From: Candidatus Binatia bacterium
GTDB taxonomy: Bacteria; Desulfobacterota; Binatia; Bin18
Direction: 5' to 3'
Length of the DNA stretch: 64,000 bases
NCBI GenBank assembly: GCA_022820725.1
Contig: JAJEFA010000010.1
Coordinates: 124,001-188,000, forward strand
Position 1 is the first letter of the stretch, and every line of letters begins with the position of its first letter. Shown here piece by piece: positions 63,855 to 64,000 of this stretch. Under the pieces are notes generated by a model. That model saw only the letters and a program-made list of their open reading frames with translations. It was not told the DNA's origin and did not search any database. The position numbers were made by a program, and so were the translations under genes.

Positions 63855-64000
63855 ATGAGCGTATTAAGCCTGTGGCTTCCCGATTCTCTTCACCGTAAGG
63901 TCCGTGAGTTAGCCGCAAAAGAATCGGTATCGATCAACCAGTTCATCACCATTGCCGTGGCGGAGAAAATGTCCGCGCTGCTCACCGAAGAATACCTAGA
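63855..64000 (+). CDS. Ribbon-helix-helix antitoxin-like protein, cut by window end
   Basis: An ATG behind AAGGAGG opens a frame that is still open at base 64000. The first 45 residues (VLSLWLPDSLHRKVRELAAK, SVSINQFITIAVAEKMSALL) are an Arc/HicB-type ribbon-helix-helix domain, as in small antitoxins. It lies 19 bp after vapC on the same strand, so it may be a second antitoxin or part of another module beyond the window. Confidence 0.8.
   Translation, partial: MSVLSLWLPDSLHRKVRELAAKESVSINQFITIAVAEKMSALLTEEYL

Overview
The window is 64 kb of GC-rich bacterial chromosome with densely packed genes on both strands. The gene set fits an uncultured aerobic heterotroph of the old delta-proteobacterial sphere or a neighbouring phylum such as Binatota or Tectomicrobia. 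Pointers are two adjacent DUF507 genes, an alaC-hom-thrC-apgM order, a split large/small methylmalonyl-CoA mutase, a DUF1329 protein, several PF04909 amidohydrolases, an LLM oxidoreductase and an F420:NADPH oxidoreductase (NpdG). This placement is inference; there is no rRNA or other decisive marker in the window.

Layout. 1-17.7 kb: a partial DUF1329 protein, aldo/keto reductase, class III aminotransferase, a secreted unknown, an AT-richer minus-strand trio (patatin phospholipase, secreted VWA protein, secreted repeat protein), an IS630 remnant, then minus-strand enzymes (APH-type phosphotransferase, histidine phosphatase, OsmC, VOC, a CcdA-TlpA fusion, a PlsB-like acyltransferase, a CocE/NonD hydrolase). 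17.8-22.9 kb: a decayed accessory stretch ending beside tRNA-Ser(CGA). It holds a brnTA locus whose toxin gene carries an amber stop, a secreted protein plus matrixin metalloprotease pair, a broken copy of a secreted gene fused tail-to-tail with a truncated hsdM, and an IS630-family element with inverted repeats and TA duplications. 23-33 kb: tadA, a secreted metallo-beta-lactamase-fold protein, a glutathione S-transferase that appears to be a selenoprotein, and a sulfur block (Rrf2 regulator divergent from siroheme sulfite/nitrite reductase, with msrB and cysK nearby) among hisC, an LLM oxidoreductase and an SDR.

33-43 kb: two small antitoxin-like genes, two amidohydrolases, a metallo-beta-lactamase-fold hydrolase, an acyl-CoA synthetase (NDP-forming) with inverted domain order, an HtrA-like protein that has lost its catalytic triad, and a TPP enzyme followed by npdG. 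43-51 kb: housekeeping (groESL, DUF507 pair, ntrBC, thiE, dnaB). 51-63 kb: a long minus-strand run linking aspartate-family amino acids (alaC, hom, thrC), central carbon (apgM, glpX) and propionyl/methylmalonyl-CoA metabolism (enoyl-CoA hydratase, mutase large and small chains), followed by a BtuF-like metal receptor that may bind cobalamin. The right edge holds vapBC with a promoter that implies a leaderless antitoxin mRNA, and a truncated ribbon-helix-helix gene.

The most notable observation is at 25.34-25.97 kb. The glutathione S-transferase reading frame starts at a strong ribosome-binding site and meets an in-frame TGA exactly where relatives carry the active-site Cys of the CPF motif. 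A perfect 9-bp hairpin with a GGA loop begins 10 nt after that TGA, matching the bacterial SECIS model.
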